64,000 nucleotides of DNA from Halovenus aranensis (GTDB lineage Archaea > Halobacteriota > Halobacteria > Halobacteriales > Haloarculaceae): positions 144,458 to 208,457 of the forward strand of contig NZ_FNFC01000002.1 in NCBI RefSeq assembly GCF_900100385.1, given 5' to 3'. The translations under genes and the position numbers were made by a program. Shown in pieces: positions 16,442-25,588 of this stretch. How positions within the stretch are numbered: the stretch's first letter is position 1; each line of letters opens with the position of its first letter. The notes beneath the pieces are model-generated. The model saw only the letters and a program-made list of their open reading frames with translations, searched no databases and was not told where the DNA came from.

Positions 16442-18724
16442 ATGTCATCAGACGACCACCGAACGAAAGTCGATTTCACAGTCAGCAAAGAGTCAAAGCG
16501 TCAGTACTGGGACCGCGAGGAACGCATCGAGGCACTCATCGAGAAGTGTTCGCGATGCCTGGAACACGGCACTCAGGAAAAGTACCAGTTCGCCGCGCAG
16601 AAGTTGGCGGGCGAGTTGGGACCACTGCTTGAGGCCCACACCTCTCGCCACCTGCTGTCGTTCGACGAGGCAGTTACCGACCACGAGGATTGGAATTTTG
16701 CCACCTTCGCTCGCTGGTACGACGAGCAAGAGTCGTTCATTCGCTTCTTCCGGACAGAGTATCTGACTGCGAGCCAGTCGCGCCGGGAGTGGTACGTCGA
16801 CGGCTTGGAGGCCGCACTTCGCTCGATGACAGCGATTGCCGAGCAGTCCGGTATCGTCCACGACGCGTATGCAGGCCGCGCCGACGCCGTCGGCTTCGAA
16901 ATGAAACTGGGTGAGCATCTCCAAGACGGCGAGATGGATATCGGCGACCCGCTGGAGTTAGTCACTGACAAGCAGGTTGATACGCTCAAGTGGCTCGTCT
17001 GTGGCGGGACTGGGTTGGGCAAGTCGACTGGAACCGAGCGATTCATCGAAGACTATCTCGCCGCTTCACAGCGTCCTGGTCGGGACTACAAAGTCTGTGA
17101 CATCCTCGGGATGCGGCAGGGAGAGAACTGGCTGCCGGACGTGCCTCAGCAACAGGATGACCTTCGCCGCGTTCGCGAAGAGCATGGCCTACCGCCCTCG
17201 TTCGTTGACCACGACGACTACGAACCGCCGGAGATAGAGATTCTTCATCCGATAACCCAGGGGTTCAGCAAGCATCAACTCCCCTTCGATGTCGATGCCG
17301 AGGAGTTCGTCGTGCGACCGTTCACTGTGCCAGCCTCGGCGTTCCGAAAGCCGGTGATGGTGTCGCTGCTCATGTCTCGTCTCTCCGAGAGCGAGGAGGC
17401 CACCATCCGCGAAGTGTACGACGATATCGAGCAGGCGAAAGACGACTGGTCGCTGAAAGACCTCGCCGACGAAATCGCCGGCCGCCAAGAACTCTCGGAC
17501 AAGCACAAGAGCAAAGCAATCGGCGTGTTGCGGTCGCTCCAGAATGAAGGGTTCATCCGCACCGCTGCAGACCAACACACGCTCGACTGGGACGCTGTCC
17601 TCAGTGATACGGACACGTACTCGATTTTTTCACAATCGCTGTGTGACAGCGACCTCTCTGCGCTGATGACGTTCGCGTATCTGCTCGACTCCATCTACCG
17701 ACAACGTGAGAACAGCAATGCCGACTCCGAGGTTGTGCTGGTGATGCGAGAGCTCTGGGAAGTGATGCCCCATACTCGTCGACGGTCGTTCGACGCTCGT
17801 GAAGCGGCCGTCCAAGAGGCAATCGGCCAGATCGGCATGAAGGTCATGCGCCAGAACCGACACGCCGGAATCCATGTCGTCGCAGATACACAGGAGCCGA
17901 ACGACCTCCTGAAATCTATCCGCGAACTGTTCAACCACTACGTCGTCTACTCAGCGAACAAGGACACCATCGACGACATTTTCGAGTGGACACAGAACAA
18001 CCGGACGCGGTCGTTCTGGTCGACGATGACGGCGAAGGCAGGGCAGGCTGGCGTAGTTGGGCAGGCAGAACCAGCTATCGAAAATCGGGATATCGAGTTT
18101 ATCTCTCCAGTCGAAGTGACGCCACCGTCACATCACCACTTCGACGTGAAACGTGACGGGACTGGCTGGCACGCCCGAGCCAAGTACTTCACACCCCTCG
18201 AAGTGTGCCCAGAGTGCGACAGCGACGCTATCGAGCGGAGCGAGGATGGTTACTACGTCACCTGCACAGAGTGTGGCGAGCGGTCGCTGGATGGCTCTGG
18301 TGGCCGCTGTGAGGAACTCCGCCGGCCAGCATCGACTGACGCGGTTCACTGGCAAGATGAGGTACCACCAGAACTCGAGATAGACCCCTTTGGCGAGCAA
18401 GTCGGTGGCGGCACCGCGCCAGATCCAGAGACGTTCCCAGTCCGAGCGTTCGCTTACGAGTGCCTCACTCGCGCGCCAGGAACGAATACGGCGAAGAAAC
18501 ACATCTACGCCGCGTTCAACGAGTTCGCAGCCGACCACGGCCACGACCGCTGGGACTTCGACTCCCGAAGTAAACTCACAGAGTTCGGCACAGCGCTCAA
18601 ACAACACATCGAGGGGTCCCTCAAGTCGACGACTGTCGAGACGCCCGAAGGAGACGCAAAAGCCTATCAAGACCTGCGACTCACCAAGATCGGCACCGAA
18701 TACCGAGATATGACTGGGCGGTGA
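16442..18724 (+). CDS. HerA/FtsK-superfamily ATPase with a C-terminal zinc ribbon
   Basis: 760 residues, cytoplasmic. The Walker A loop GGTGLGKST is at 188-196. The Walker B strand VVLVMRE is at 431-437, with the usual Asp replaced by Arg but the catalytic Glu kept. A sensor-like strand VVADTQEPNDL (479-489) carries the conserved Gln of HerA/VirD4/VirB4-type ATPases. A zinc ribbon follows at Cys589, Cys592, Cys608 and Cys611, then a helical C-terminal domain. Such ATPases pump DNA or drive secretion and assembly at the membrane; here it is the only motor in an operon of envelope proteins. It has its own upstream gap and may be separately transcribed. Confidence 0.82.
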   Translation: MSSDDHRTKVDFTVSKESKRQYWDREERIEALIEKCSRCLEHGTQEKYQFAAQKLAGELGPLLEAHTSRHLLSFDEAVTDHEDWNFATFARWYDEQESFIRFFRTEYLTASQSRREWYVDGLEAALRSMTAIAEQSGIVHDAYAGRADAVGFEMKLGEHLQDGEMDIGDPLELVTDKQVDTLKWLVCGGTGLGKSTGTERFIEDYLAASQRPGRDYKVCDILGMRQGENWLPDVPQQQDDLRRVREEHGLPPSFVDHDDYEPPEIEILHPITQGFSKHQLPFDVDAEEFVVRPFTVPASAFRKPVMVSLLMSRLSESEEATIREVYDDIEQAKDDWSLKDLADEIAGRQELSDKHKSKAIGVLRSLQNEGFIRTAADQHTLDWDAVLSDTDTYSIFSQSLCDSDLSALMTFAYLLDSIYRQRENSNADSEVVLVMRELWEVMPHTRRRSFDAREAAVQEAIGQIGMKVMRQNRHAGIHVVADTQEPNDLLKSIRELFNHYVVYSANKDTIDDIFEWTQNNRTRSFWSTMTAKAGQAGVVGQAEPAIENRDIEFISPVEVTPPSHHHFDVKRDGTGWHARAKYFTPLEVCPECDSDAIERSEDGYYVTCTECGERSLDGSGGRCEELRRPASTDAVHWQDEVPPELEIDPFGEQVGGGTAPDPETFPVRAFAYECLTRAPGTNTAKKHIYAAFNEFAADHGHDRWDFDSRSKLTEFGTALKQHIEGSLKSTTVETPEGDAKAYQDLRLTKIGTEYRDMTGR

Positions 18725-19052
18725 CGATGGTCGGAATAAATCCAACCAATTACGACATACAAACCCACAGACGGAACGACCATTTCAACCATTTCGACCT
18801 GATTTACCCCGGCTACGGTCTAGTGACTACCCTTCGCGCGCATCATCCGCACGCACGATTCAATTGTTCACTGAGAAAGAATAGTCTCGCAGGCACTGTC
18901 CTCGAGCTGGGCGAGCGAGTTCCGGACACACCCAAAATTTTCGCGCGCGGGTCATTGGCCGACCGCCCACCTCCAGTATAGCTATATTCTATCGGCAGTC
19001 AGCAGACAGCCAGCCTACAGCATCGCTATAGAACAACTATACTCATTCTTCC
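18725..19052. promoter_or_regulatory. Intergenic region with a widely spaced inverted repeat
   Basis: AGTATAG at 18975-18981 is matched by CTATACT at 19037-19043, and GCTATA recurs beside both copies (18981-18986 and 19025-19030). The right copy lies just upstream of the ATG at 19053, close to where a promoter is expected. This may be an operator or promoter for the last four genes. A frame at 18721-18981 overlaps the ATPase stop but reads as non-coding. Confidence 0.35.
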
Positions 19053-19400
19053 ATGCACAACACCACACCACAAATCATCGCTGAGGGGACCGTCATCCCC
19101 AACGGGGATGCAGCACAGGTCTACTTCGAGAAAGCCTACACGCAGCAGATCGGCTTTCCGCTGGAACCGGGCAACAGGTTCACATCGTTGCTGGTTCCCG
19201 ATCAGGCCATCGTCTTGCTTCCAGAGCGAGCCGATTTCTCGTTCCCCGTCGACGTGACTGTCCGCTCTGCAGACCAGTACCAGCTCGACATCGAGATGCC
19301 CGATAGTATCGACACGCGAGACAAACACCGAGCAGAAAGACGACCCGCCGATATAGAACGGGGGAATAGCCTTTCTGACGACAGAGGTGAGCGTCGATGA
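19053..19400 (+). CDS. Hypothetical protein, first gene of the distal envelope block
   Basis: 115 residues. Residues 5-85 are a mixed strand-rich domain, followed by a charged tail (KHRAERRPADIERGNS). There is no membrane segment. It is coupled to the next gene by an ATGA overlap. No family recognised. Confidence 0.6.
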   Translation: MHNTTPQIIAEGTVIPNGDAAQVYFEKAYTQQIGFPLEPGNRFTSLLVPDQAIVLLPERADFSFPVDVTVRSADQYQLDIEMPDSIDTRDKHRAERRPADIERGNSLSDDRGERR

Positions 19401-20356
19401 ATCAGGCATCAACGACGACTAACAAGCGATTTGTCGGTCAGCCGAACCAGGACCTCGACGAAATCTCTGACCCGCACACCATCGAAGACGACTCCAAGAC
19501 CTCACTCACCGAGCGTATCCGAAACAACTGGATAAAGGCCGCCTTCGGGACCGTCTTCGGCGTCGTCGGCCTCGCGATTGCACTGACCTACACGAGTTCG
19601 CTCTACCCCGAACTCGCCGGCAATCGCTACGTCCGGCTGGGCGTCCCGCTCCTGCTGTGGACGGCACTCATCGCATACGCCGCCGACCAGCGTCGCCTCG
19701 GACTGCTCTCGGGATACGACTGGCTCGTCCTGTCGACCGAGGACGGCCCCGTTCGCTTTGTCGGCGAAGCCCACACCGAGGGGACGCCGACGTTCGTCCC
19801 CTACAAGGGGTTTGACCGGCTGGGACGGCCACGCGGCCCCTACACAGTCGAAGAAGTAAACGAGCGACTACCAGATACCATCTCGAACCACACGACGGAC
19901 GCCGATGACCCGGCCCGGATTCGGTTGCATCCGGCTTTCGTCCAGCTTGCGAGTACCGACCTCGGACATGTCATCACGCAGGAGACGACCGCGCTCGCGA
20001 GCGACTATCCTGCGAGTGAAGCGACCCACCACGCGCCAGAACCAGAACTCATCCGACAAGGAGTCTCGGAGGAACTCAAGCGGACAATCGAGCAAGAGCG
20101 CGAAGAGGTCCAGCAACTTCGCGACGAGATGGAGATGATGCGGCGACAGCTCCAGAACGCGAAAGACAACGGTGCGAAGACGACGGAGGAGATGATGGAA
20201 GAGTTCCTTGAGTTCTACGAACGGATAGAAGTGGCATCGAGTCGCTCTCGAACGAACGTCGACACGGCAACGAACGGCGATATGCCGGTTGGGGATACCG
20301 CACTCCAGACGCGGATGAATCAGGTCGAGCAGGAGGTGACGCCCGATGATGACTAA
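19397..20356 (+). CDS. Two-helix membrane protein with cytoplasmic coiled coil
   Basis: 319 residues. Membrane helices lie at about 48-68 and 75-96, then a soluble domain, and a strong coiled coil at about 222-285 (EELKRTIEQEREEVQQLRDEM region). The composition is GC-rich like the following genes. Its end overlaps the next gene by 11 bases. The topology suits a scaffold linking membrane and cytoplasmic parts of a complex. No family recognised. Confidence 0.65.
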   Translation: MNQASTTTNKRFVGQPNQDLDEISDPHTIEDDSKTSLTERIRNNWIKAAFGTVFGVVGLAIALTYTSSLYPELAGNRYVRLGVPLLLWTALIAYAADQRRLGLLSGYDWLVLSTEDGPVRFVGEAHTEGTPTFVPYKGFDRLGRPRGPYTVEEVNERLPDTISNHTTDADDPARIRLHPAFVQLASTDLGHVITQETTALASDYPASEATHHAPEPELIRQGVSEELKRTIEQEREEVQQLRDEMEMMRRQLQNAKDNGAKTTEEMMEEFLEFYERIEVASSRSRTNVDTATNGDMPVGDTALQTRMNQVEQEVTPDDD

Positions 20357-21977
20357 CGCTGTTTCGACACGCCGGGTTGCTTGGCGCCTAGTCGTCTTCG
20401 TGGCGGTCGTGCTGGCCGTCGGCGTCGCCGTCGCGACCGCGCCGGCCGCAGCACAGTCGACTGTCGACAACAACCAGTCCGCCAGCGCGGCAGACCTCAT
20501 TGTCGAACAGCCCAACTACGTCGACACCGACGTGCAACGACAGTCACAGGACGGTATCCCCGTCTATATCGTCGAGGGAGAGACCATCCACGTCGCCCCG
20601 GAGAACTTCGAGATGGACGCCGTCGAGTCGTTCGGCCTCGTGACTGGTGCAGGCTCGCTCTCCGCTGATGACGAGTGGGGGCGCTACACGCTGGACACGG
20701 GCGGCGAAACCGGTTCGTTCCGGCTGTATTGGGAGACGACAGAGACAGTTACCGTCGCGCAGGGCAACAAAACGACGACCGAGGAGCGCGTCGAGCGATT
20801 CGAGGCTATCGTGCGCGTCGACGACCAAGCGGACGTGACGGTCCTCTCCAGCGCGCAGGCCCAGCAGACACAGCAGGACGCCCAGCGCTGGCAGGAGTTC
20901 AACGCGACGGTTACTGACATCCGCAACTCGGATATGGTCGGCCACATCTTCTCCGAGCCGCAGTCCAACGAGGATGTCATCCAGGGGATGATAAACGCAT
21001 ATCTGACGAGTCGGTCGCCGTTCCACCTACTCTCCGGTGGCTTCACGGCTGGCGTCATTATCATGTCGACGACCGTGGGCGGGCTGTTCCTGCTCGGGCT
21101 GCTCAAAATCCCGGACCTGCTCATCGTCCGCCGGGTCTGGGCCGAAGTGCGTCGGTACCGCGGACTCGAAGAAGAGGAAGGCGATATCTCTGAACGCCAG
21201 GAGCAACTCGACTTCGAGCGCCGGATGGCGAATCTCTCGAACTGGGAGTTGAACGACATCCCTTCGGTCACCGACCACGAGGCCGCCGAGCTACGCAAAG
21301 CCGGACTCGGTGAGAACCCACTTGAGATGTTGCTGACGCTGGTGTACGGCTTTGCGCCGGAGCGTCTGAAAGAGACGGAATTGCTCGCGATGGGCGACGA
21401 CGGTTACGCCTTCCAGGTCGACAGTGACGACAAGGTGGCTGCGGACGGCGGTTCACCGGTACGTGTTGTTGATCTTGATGCAGAACTGAGGCCGGGTGAG
21501 ACACTGGCCGAGCGCGATGACCTCCGCGAGATCGACCCGACGGCCACCGACTGGGACGAACTCGTGGCCGGCGTCTCACCGGACGATGCCCGGCTCTGTG
21601 AGTTCGACGTGCGTGAGGCCGACGTGGACCCGGCGGCAATCGACCGGGAGATGCCATCGCTGGACCTACGCTCGCTCGTCGAGGAGTTCGATTTCTCCGA
21701 GTGGGCGTTCGAGGATGACGAGCGTGTAGGGGAGATCCTCGTCGAGTTCATGGAGCTAATCCGCGACCACCCGGTGACCGATGACGACGGCCAGGTCGAC
21801 GAGGTGCGACTCCAGCTTGAGCAACTCCTGCAGGTGATGCAGTTCGCTCGCGATACCGAGCAGTTCCCCCACGCCGACAAGCTGGCCCAGCACTTCCAGG
21901 CCGCGACCCGCGCGTACGACCAAGACGACGACCTACACGAGTTCCTCCAGAACCATCGAGACAATCATGATGCATAG
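20346..21977 (+). CDS. Signal-bearing single-pass membrane protein
   Basis: 543 residues. It has a Sec-type signal at 1-37 (cleavage near PAAAQS), an extracytoplasmic domain to about 220, one membrane helix at about 232-256, and a large acidic cytoplasmic domain of nearly 290 residues. This type I topology, with a big domain on each side, suits a transmembrane coupler between outer components and a cytoplasmic machine. It overlaps both neighbours. No family recognised. Confidence 0.68.
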   Translation: MMTNAVSTRRVAWRLVVFVAVVLAVGVAVATAPAAAQSTVDNNQSASAADLIVEQPNYVDTDVQRQSQDGIPVYIVEGETIHVAPENFEMDAVESFGLVTGAGSLSADDEWGRYTLDTGGETGSFRLYWETTETVTVAQGNKTTTEERVERFEAIVRVDDQADVTVLSSAQAQQTQQDAQRWQEFNATVTDIRNSDMVGHIFSEPQSNEDVIQGMINAYLTSRSPFHLLSGGFTAGVIIMSTTVGGLFLLGLLKIPDLLIVRRVWAEVRRYRGLEEEEGDISERQEQLDFERRMANLSNWELNDIPSVTDHEAAELRKAGLGENPLEMLLTLVYGFAPERLKETELLAMGDDGYAFQVDSDDKVAADGGSPVRVVDLDAELRPGETLAERDDLREIDPTATDWDELVAGVSPDDARLCEFDVREADVDPAAIDREMPSLDLRSLVEEFDFSEWAFEDDERVGEILVEFMELIRDHPVTDDDGQVDEVRLQLEQLLQVMQFARDTEQFPHADKLAQHFQAATRAYDQDDDLHEFLQNHRDNHDA

Positions 21978-23967
21978 CTTCATCGCAACGACCGGCCGGA
22001 CTGTCCTGCAAACGTCCGACCTCAATGTCCCTGAGCGAACACAGGGGCAGTTCGTGCTGTCGCTGTTTGCGGTCGCGGTCATCATTATCGCACTGCTCGC
22101 GGCCTACCGACGGACGCGATTCGCCGGTCTCGACGGAGACGCCGCGGAACACAAGAGCGCGCTGCTGGGTGCGATGCGCGAGCAGACGCCCGAAACCCTG
22201 CATATCCCTCGGAGTGCCGACGTCGACGACTACCGCGAGAACCTCGTCGACGCCTTCGACCGAGTCGAGAAGCGAGCTCGTGAGAACGCTGCCGTTGCGC
22301 ATAACCCAGAGCGGGTGCCCGTCAGGGAGGCAGCGCGGAAGGTCGCACGGTCGCTGTACGAGTCCAGCGAACAAACACTACCGACGGTCCCACAGGCGAC
22401 GATTCGGGTGGGCGTGTTGGCGATTGCCGTCGCAGTCCTGGGCGCGCTTGCCGTCTCGACCGAGTGGATTGTTGACCAGCTCACCCGGGACGCTGGTGGC
22501 GGTGGCGGGCCCGGACTCGGGGCGCTCGTCGGCCATGCCGTGTCGCTGACCGAGAGTGCCGTCGACGGCGTCATCTCCGTCTTGGCTGTCTTCCCCGGAG
22601 CGGTCGAACTCGCGGGCATCCTGTTCGCTATCGGTGTTCTTGCGTTCACAATCCTGTACGAGAACTATCTACTGATGGCTGTCTTACTGGGCCTTCTCGC
22701 CGGCGGGATTGCTGTGCTCGACCGCGAAGTCCCTGACGAGATCGACACTACGTTGTACCGCCATGACCGGTCGTCGCTCATGCTGGTGAGCGTCGGCGCT
22801 GTCGTCGCGGTGTGGCTCGCCGGCGTCATCCCGACCGCCACCGGGGCACTCATCGGCGACGTTGACCTCATCGTCGTGACCATCCCGTTCCCGACGCTCG
22901 GGGCAGGGCTCGGTGGGCTGCTGTCGCTCGGGACCGTCGCACTCCTGTTGCGGATGGCGTTCCGGTCCCTACGGGTTCGGATGCGACACGCGGCGACGAT
23001 TGACTGGGACGAGGGACCGGACCTCCTGGTTGCCGGCTATCTCGTGACAACCTACGTCGGGTTGGGGCTCGCACTCGTGGCTGCCCCGCTCGTCCCGGCG
23101 TATCTGGCCGCGATATTCGTCCAGGGTGCAGCCGTCGAGATTCTGGCGGCGCTGTTCATGGCCGACGCACTGGTTCAGGTCGGGCTGCTAGCGGTCGTGT
23201 TGGCCGTCTGTGGTGGTATCGCGTACGTCGCGCGGGATCAGTGGGACGATGTCCACGCCGCCGTCTCCGAGGCACTCTCTCGACAGGCAGTCCGGCTCGC
23301 GCTGTTCCGTCGCGGGACGACCATCGGCGCTGGACTGTTCGCGTTCGCGCTGTTGTACGCCTTGCTCCGGAGCGCGGTGCTGGCGCTCGCCGGGGCGCTA
23401 CTGTTCGGAGCGGTCGTCCACGCAGGGTACGTGATTGTCGACCGTGCAGCGCACCGCCTCTCGCTGGTTGGCGATGCTGACCCACGGGGACGCGGCGCGC
23501 TCATCCAGTGTTATGCGCTCCCGGATGCTGACGAGGACTACCATCTCGTCGCGAAGGTCGGGAGTGAGTATCGCGTCTCCCGGCGAGACGTTGACGCAAC
23601 CGTCGACGACGTACTGCGCGTGGCCGATGCAGCACAGCATGGCGATGACCCACCGATAGTCATCGGCCGGAAGCGTGCCGAGGACCTGCTCGAACTCGGG
23701 CAGGTCGACGCGGATGTCGTCGACGAACTGCGCGAACGCGTCCGGAAAAAACTCCGCTACCAGACACAGCCCGGCGACCGCCAGGTCTCGAAAGACGAGC
23801 TCGAAGAGATGATGAGTGAGTTCCCTGAGTCAATCTGGCGGCCGCAAATCGAGCACTGGGAGCAGTTGGGCATCCTCATCGACCACGGCGACCGTCTGGA
23901 GCGGACCGGCGACCCGTGGAGTGCCGACGGGCTTTCGCTTTCCGGGCAGAATCGGGCCGGCCCGTAG
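21967..23967 (+). CDS. Large polytopic membrane protein
   Basis: 666 residues. One helix lies near 27-46, then a charged domain to about 130, then roughly nine or ten hydrophobic helices between about 138 and 500, and a soluble C-terminal domain with winged-helix character (about 515-650). It overlaps the preceding gene by 11 bases and ends the operon. The channel-like size suggests the central membrane component of the system. No transporter motif is recognised. Confidence 0.7.
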   Translation: MMHSFIATTGRTVLQTSDLNVPERTQGQFVLSLFAVAVIIIALLAAYRRTRFAGLDGDAAEHKSALLGAMREQTPETLHIPRSADVDDYRENLVDAFDRVEKRARENAAVAHNPERVPVREAARKVARSLYESSEQTLPTVPQATIRVGVLAIAVAVLGALAVSTEWIVDQLTRDAGGGGGPGLGALVGHAVSLTESAVDGVISVLAVFPGAVELAGILFAIGVLAFTILYENYLLMAVLLGLLAGGIAVLDREVPDEIDTTLYRHDRSSLMLVSVGAVVAVWLAGVIPTATGALIGDVDLIVVTIPFPTLGAGLGGLLSLGTVALLLRMAFRSLRVRMRHAATIDWDEGPDLLVAGYLVTTYVGLGLALVAAPLVPAYLAAIFVQGAAVEILAALFMADALVQVGLLAVVLAVCGGIAYVARDQWDDVHAAVSEALSRQAVRLALFRRGTTIGAGLFAFALLYALLRSAVLALAGALLFGAVVHAGYVIVDRAAHRLSLVGDADPRGRGALIQCYALPDADEDYHLVAKVGSEYRVSRRDVDATVDDVLRVADAAQHGDDPPIVIGRKRAEDLLELGQVDADVVDELRERVRKKLRYQTQPGDRQVSKDELEEMMSEFPESIWRPQIEHWEQLGILIDHGDRLERTGDPWSADGLSLSGQNRAGP

Positions 23968-24255
23968 CCATCAGGACTCTGTAGACGAAGTAGTCTCCCT
24001 GCCGTACTGTATACCAGTTGTTGAAAATACAGCTGAGTTATTCAGCTAAGCAATAGTGATAGACCGTCTCCTCGCAAATCTACTGAATAGAATCATCGTG
24101 CTTTCAACTACTGATACACCACCTGTGTTGACCGAACTACAACTCCGCGTTCCAGTCTGCTTTCAGTGCGTCATACAATCAGTTTTCAGCTGATCAGTAG
24201 GACTACGAACTGAATCTTGGGAAATTACTATATTAAAATATATTGGTTCTGGTAC
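23968..24255. other. Intergenic region with a weak terminator-like hairpin
   Basis: The stretch is A/T-richer than the genes on its left and I see no gene in it. A short hairpin AGCTGA/TCAGCT (24031-24047) lies 63 bases after the operon stop and may mark transcript ends. The region separates the envelope operon from the cassette-like array and probably contains the junction between them. Confidence 0.4.
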
Positions 24256-24280
24256 GCGAGATGGAGGGCGCGTATCTCGC
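24256..24280 (+). repeat. Dyad repeat, copy 1 (outermost left)
   Basis: Arms GCGAGAT and ATCTCGC flank the core GGAGGGCGCGT. Compared with copy 2 (27501), the third arm base pair is changed on both sides (A:T to G:C), so the dyad is preserved by compensatory change. It lies 4 bases beyond the stop of the methyltransferase gene on the minus strand. Confidence 0.8.
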
Positions 24281-24284
24281 ACAG

Positions 24285-24965
24285 TCAGGGTGCGACACCG
24301 ACAGTCAGCAACGTCCCCCACGTCCGGTACCGATCAATCATTGCTGCACGCGTCTCCCACTCTTCGGTTGGAAACTCACTTTCGGGCGGGATGTCGATAT
24401 CTTCATCCGGGATTGTGTCCTGTGTGGCGACGGACAGCCCGCTCTTGCGGAACAACGTTCGATACTCCTGTTGACTCCACAGATACATCGGAAGATCGAT
24501 GCGCTCTCGCCATCGGTGTGATTGTTCGGATTCTTCAAAGAAGTTCACCGCACAAAAGAAAGTTCCACCAGGTCGGAGGACACGCCGGATTTCTTCAAGC
24601 ATCTCAAGCGGTTCACTGGCGAAAAAGAACGCCTCCATACTCCAGATGTGGTCAATACTATCGTCGGCTATCGGAAGGTGATGAAAATCCCCAACTGTGT
24701 AGCTGATATTGTTCGCATCAGTGTACTCACGTGCGTTTGTTACCATTTCCGGACTCACGTCAAGGCCAATCCCCTGACCAATATGGCGTGTCTCGTTGAG
24801 TGCGCGGAGCACATACCCTGAGCCAGTGCCGAGATCAAGAATCGTATCGCCCTGTTCAATGGGGATCCGAGCAAGCGCACGTTTTGCTGTGTGCCAGTGG
24901 GTCTCTTCCATCTCACGGTCTCGTCCGGATGCTGCCCACTGGTCGAATTCACTCCGGATGTGCAT
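24285..24965 (-). CDS. SAM-dependent methyltransferase (class I)
   Basis: 226 residues from ATG 24965; an in-frame extension to 25022 adds a Cys-rich stretch that looks non-coding. Motif I is ILDLGTGSGY near residue 43, with a following acidic residue (GLDVSPEMV) for SAM binding, and a RVLRPGGTF motif typical of UbiE/COQ5-like small-molecule methyltransferases. The substrate is unknown. The gene fills one cassette between dyad copy 1 and the reverse copy at 25063. Confidence 0.88.
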   Translation of the reverse strand: MHIRSEFDQWAASGRDREMEETHWHTAKRALARIPIEQGDTILDLGTGSGYVLRALNETRHIGQGIGLDVSPEMVTNAREYTDANNISYTVGDFHHLPIADDSIDHIWSMEAFFFASEPLEMLEEIRRVLRPGGTFFCAVNFFEESEQSHRWRERIDLPMYLWSQQEYRTLFRKSGLSVATQDTIPDEDIDIPPESEFPTEEWETRAAMIDRYRTWGTLLTVGVAP

Positions 24966-25062
24966 TAGTTGGGAGTACCTACGCAGGCAACAAAGGAACA
25001 TCGGTTGATAACTATCTCTCAATACGCTCTCGCTGCTGTGGTTCTCTTCAGCAAGTACTGTC

Positions 25063-25089
25063 TGCTGACTTTACGCTCTACATTTTGCG
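25063..25089 (-). repeat. Dyad repeat, diverged copy in reverse orientation
   Basis: It starts TGCTGACTTTACGCTCTA, identical over 18 bases to the copy at 34409, and ends TTTTGCG. Read on the minus strand it matches the main consensus at its outer bases, but the arms no longer pair well. It lies 64 bases beyond the stop of the PIN gene. Confidence 0.55.
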
Positions 25090-25129
25090 CGCCTGTGCTG
25101 ACATCTCTCGGATAGGTCACTCTACCTCA

Positions 25130-25156
25130 TTCAAGATAGAACGCGCGTATCGGTCA
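25130..25156 (+). repeat. Degenerate dyad repeat (left half only)
   Basis: The left half TTCAAGATAGAACGCGCG matches the consensus left arm and core at most positions. The right arm is replaced by the last codons of the PIN gene. It is possibly a half-site left by recombination. Confidence 0.35.
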
Positions 25157-25588
25157 CTCCGGCTGATATGGGTTGGTTGCAGTGTCGAGGCGGTAGATGT
25201 CTTCGGCGGCGTCGAAATCGTCGTCGAACGCGTAGAGGTAGCCGAGCCCCTCTGCTTGCATGTATGCGACGATGCACGCGTCGACGAATGAAAACGGGGC
25301 GTGTTGGCGAAAGAGTGCCTTGGCTGTGGCGAACTCGTCGGTCGTCAATGAGTCGACGTGGAACCGTGTGTTCTCCTCGACTCGGTCGAGAAAGTCCGTC
25401 GCGGCGTCGTGACCGGCGTGTGTCGTGAGCCCGTTCAACGTCTCAGCGAGGACGAAATCGATGACGACCGCTTCGGGGAGTGTTGCGTTGTCGACTCCCT
25501 GTAGGATAGGGAGGGCGTCGTCGTGGGCACTGTCCTGTTGGTACGCTGCAGCGAAGAGGACAGTCGTATCAACGAGCGCCCGCGGCAT
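25154..25588 (-). CDS. PIN-domain ribonuclease toxin (VapC-like)
   Basis: 144 residues. Acidic residues of a PIN active site appear in order: Asp7 (ALVDTTVLF), Glu in VLAETLNGL, Asp in FVDACIVAYM and a late FDDDFD cluster. PIN toxins cleave RNA and are held inactive by the antitoxin encoded just upstream. Its start follows directly on the antitoxin stop, the usual VapBC order. Confidence 0.85.
   Translation of the reverse strand: MPRALVDTTVLFAAAYQQDSAHDDALPILQGVDNATLPEAVVIDFVLAETLNGLTTHAGHDAATDFLDRVEENTRFHVDSLTTDEFATAKALFRQHAPFSFVDACIVAYMQAEGLGYLYAFDDDFDAAEDIYRLDTATNPYQPE

Noticed and set aside
18721-18981. 86-residue frame overlapping the ATPase stop
   Set aside because: The composition does not resemble haloarchaeal protein (His, Asn and Arg rich, few acidic residues), and its end overlaps the inverted repeat at 18975.
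24001-24255. Possible transposase remnant or attachment site after the envelope operon
   Set aside because: I found no repeat matching the pseudo-tRNA at 4583 and no readable transposase frame; only a weak hairpin is reported.
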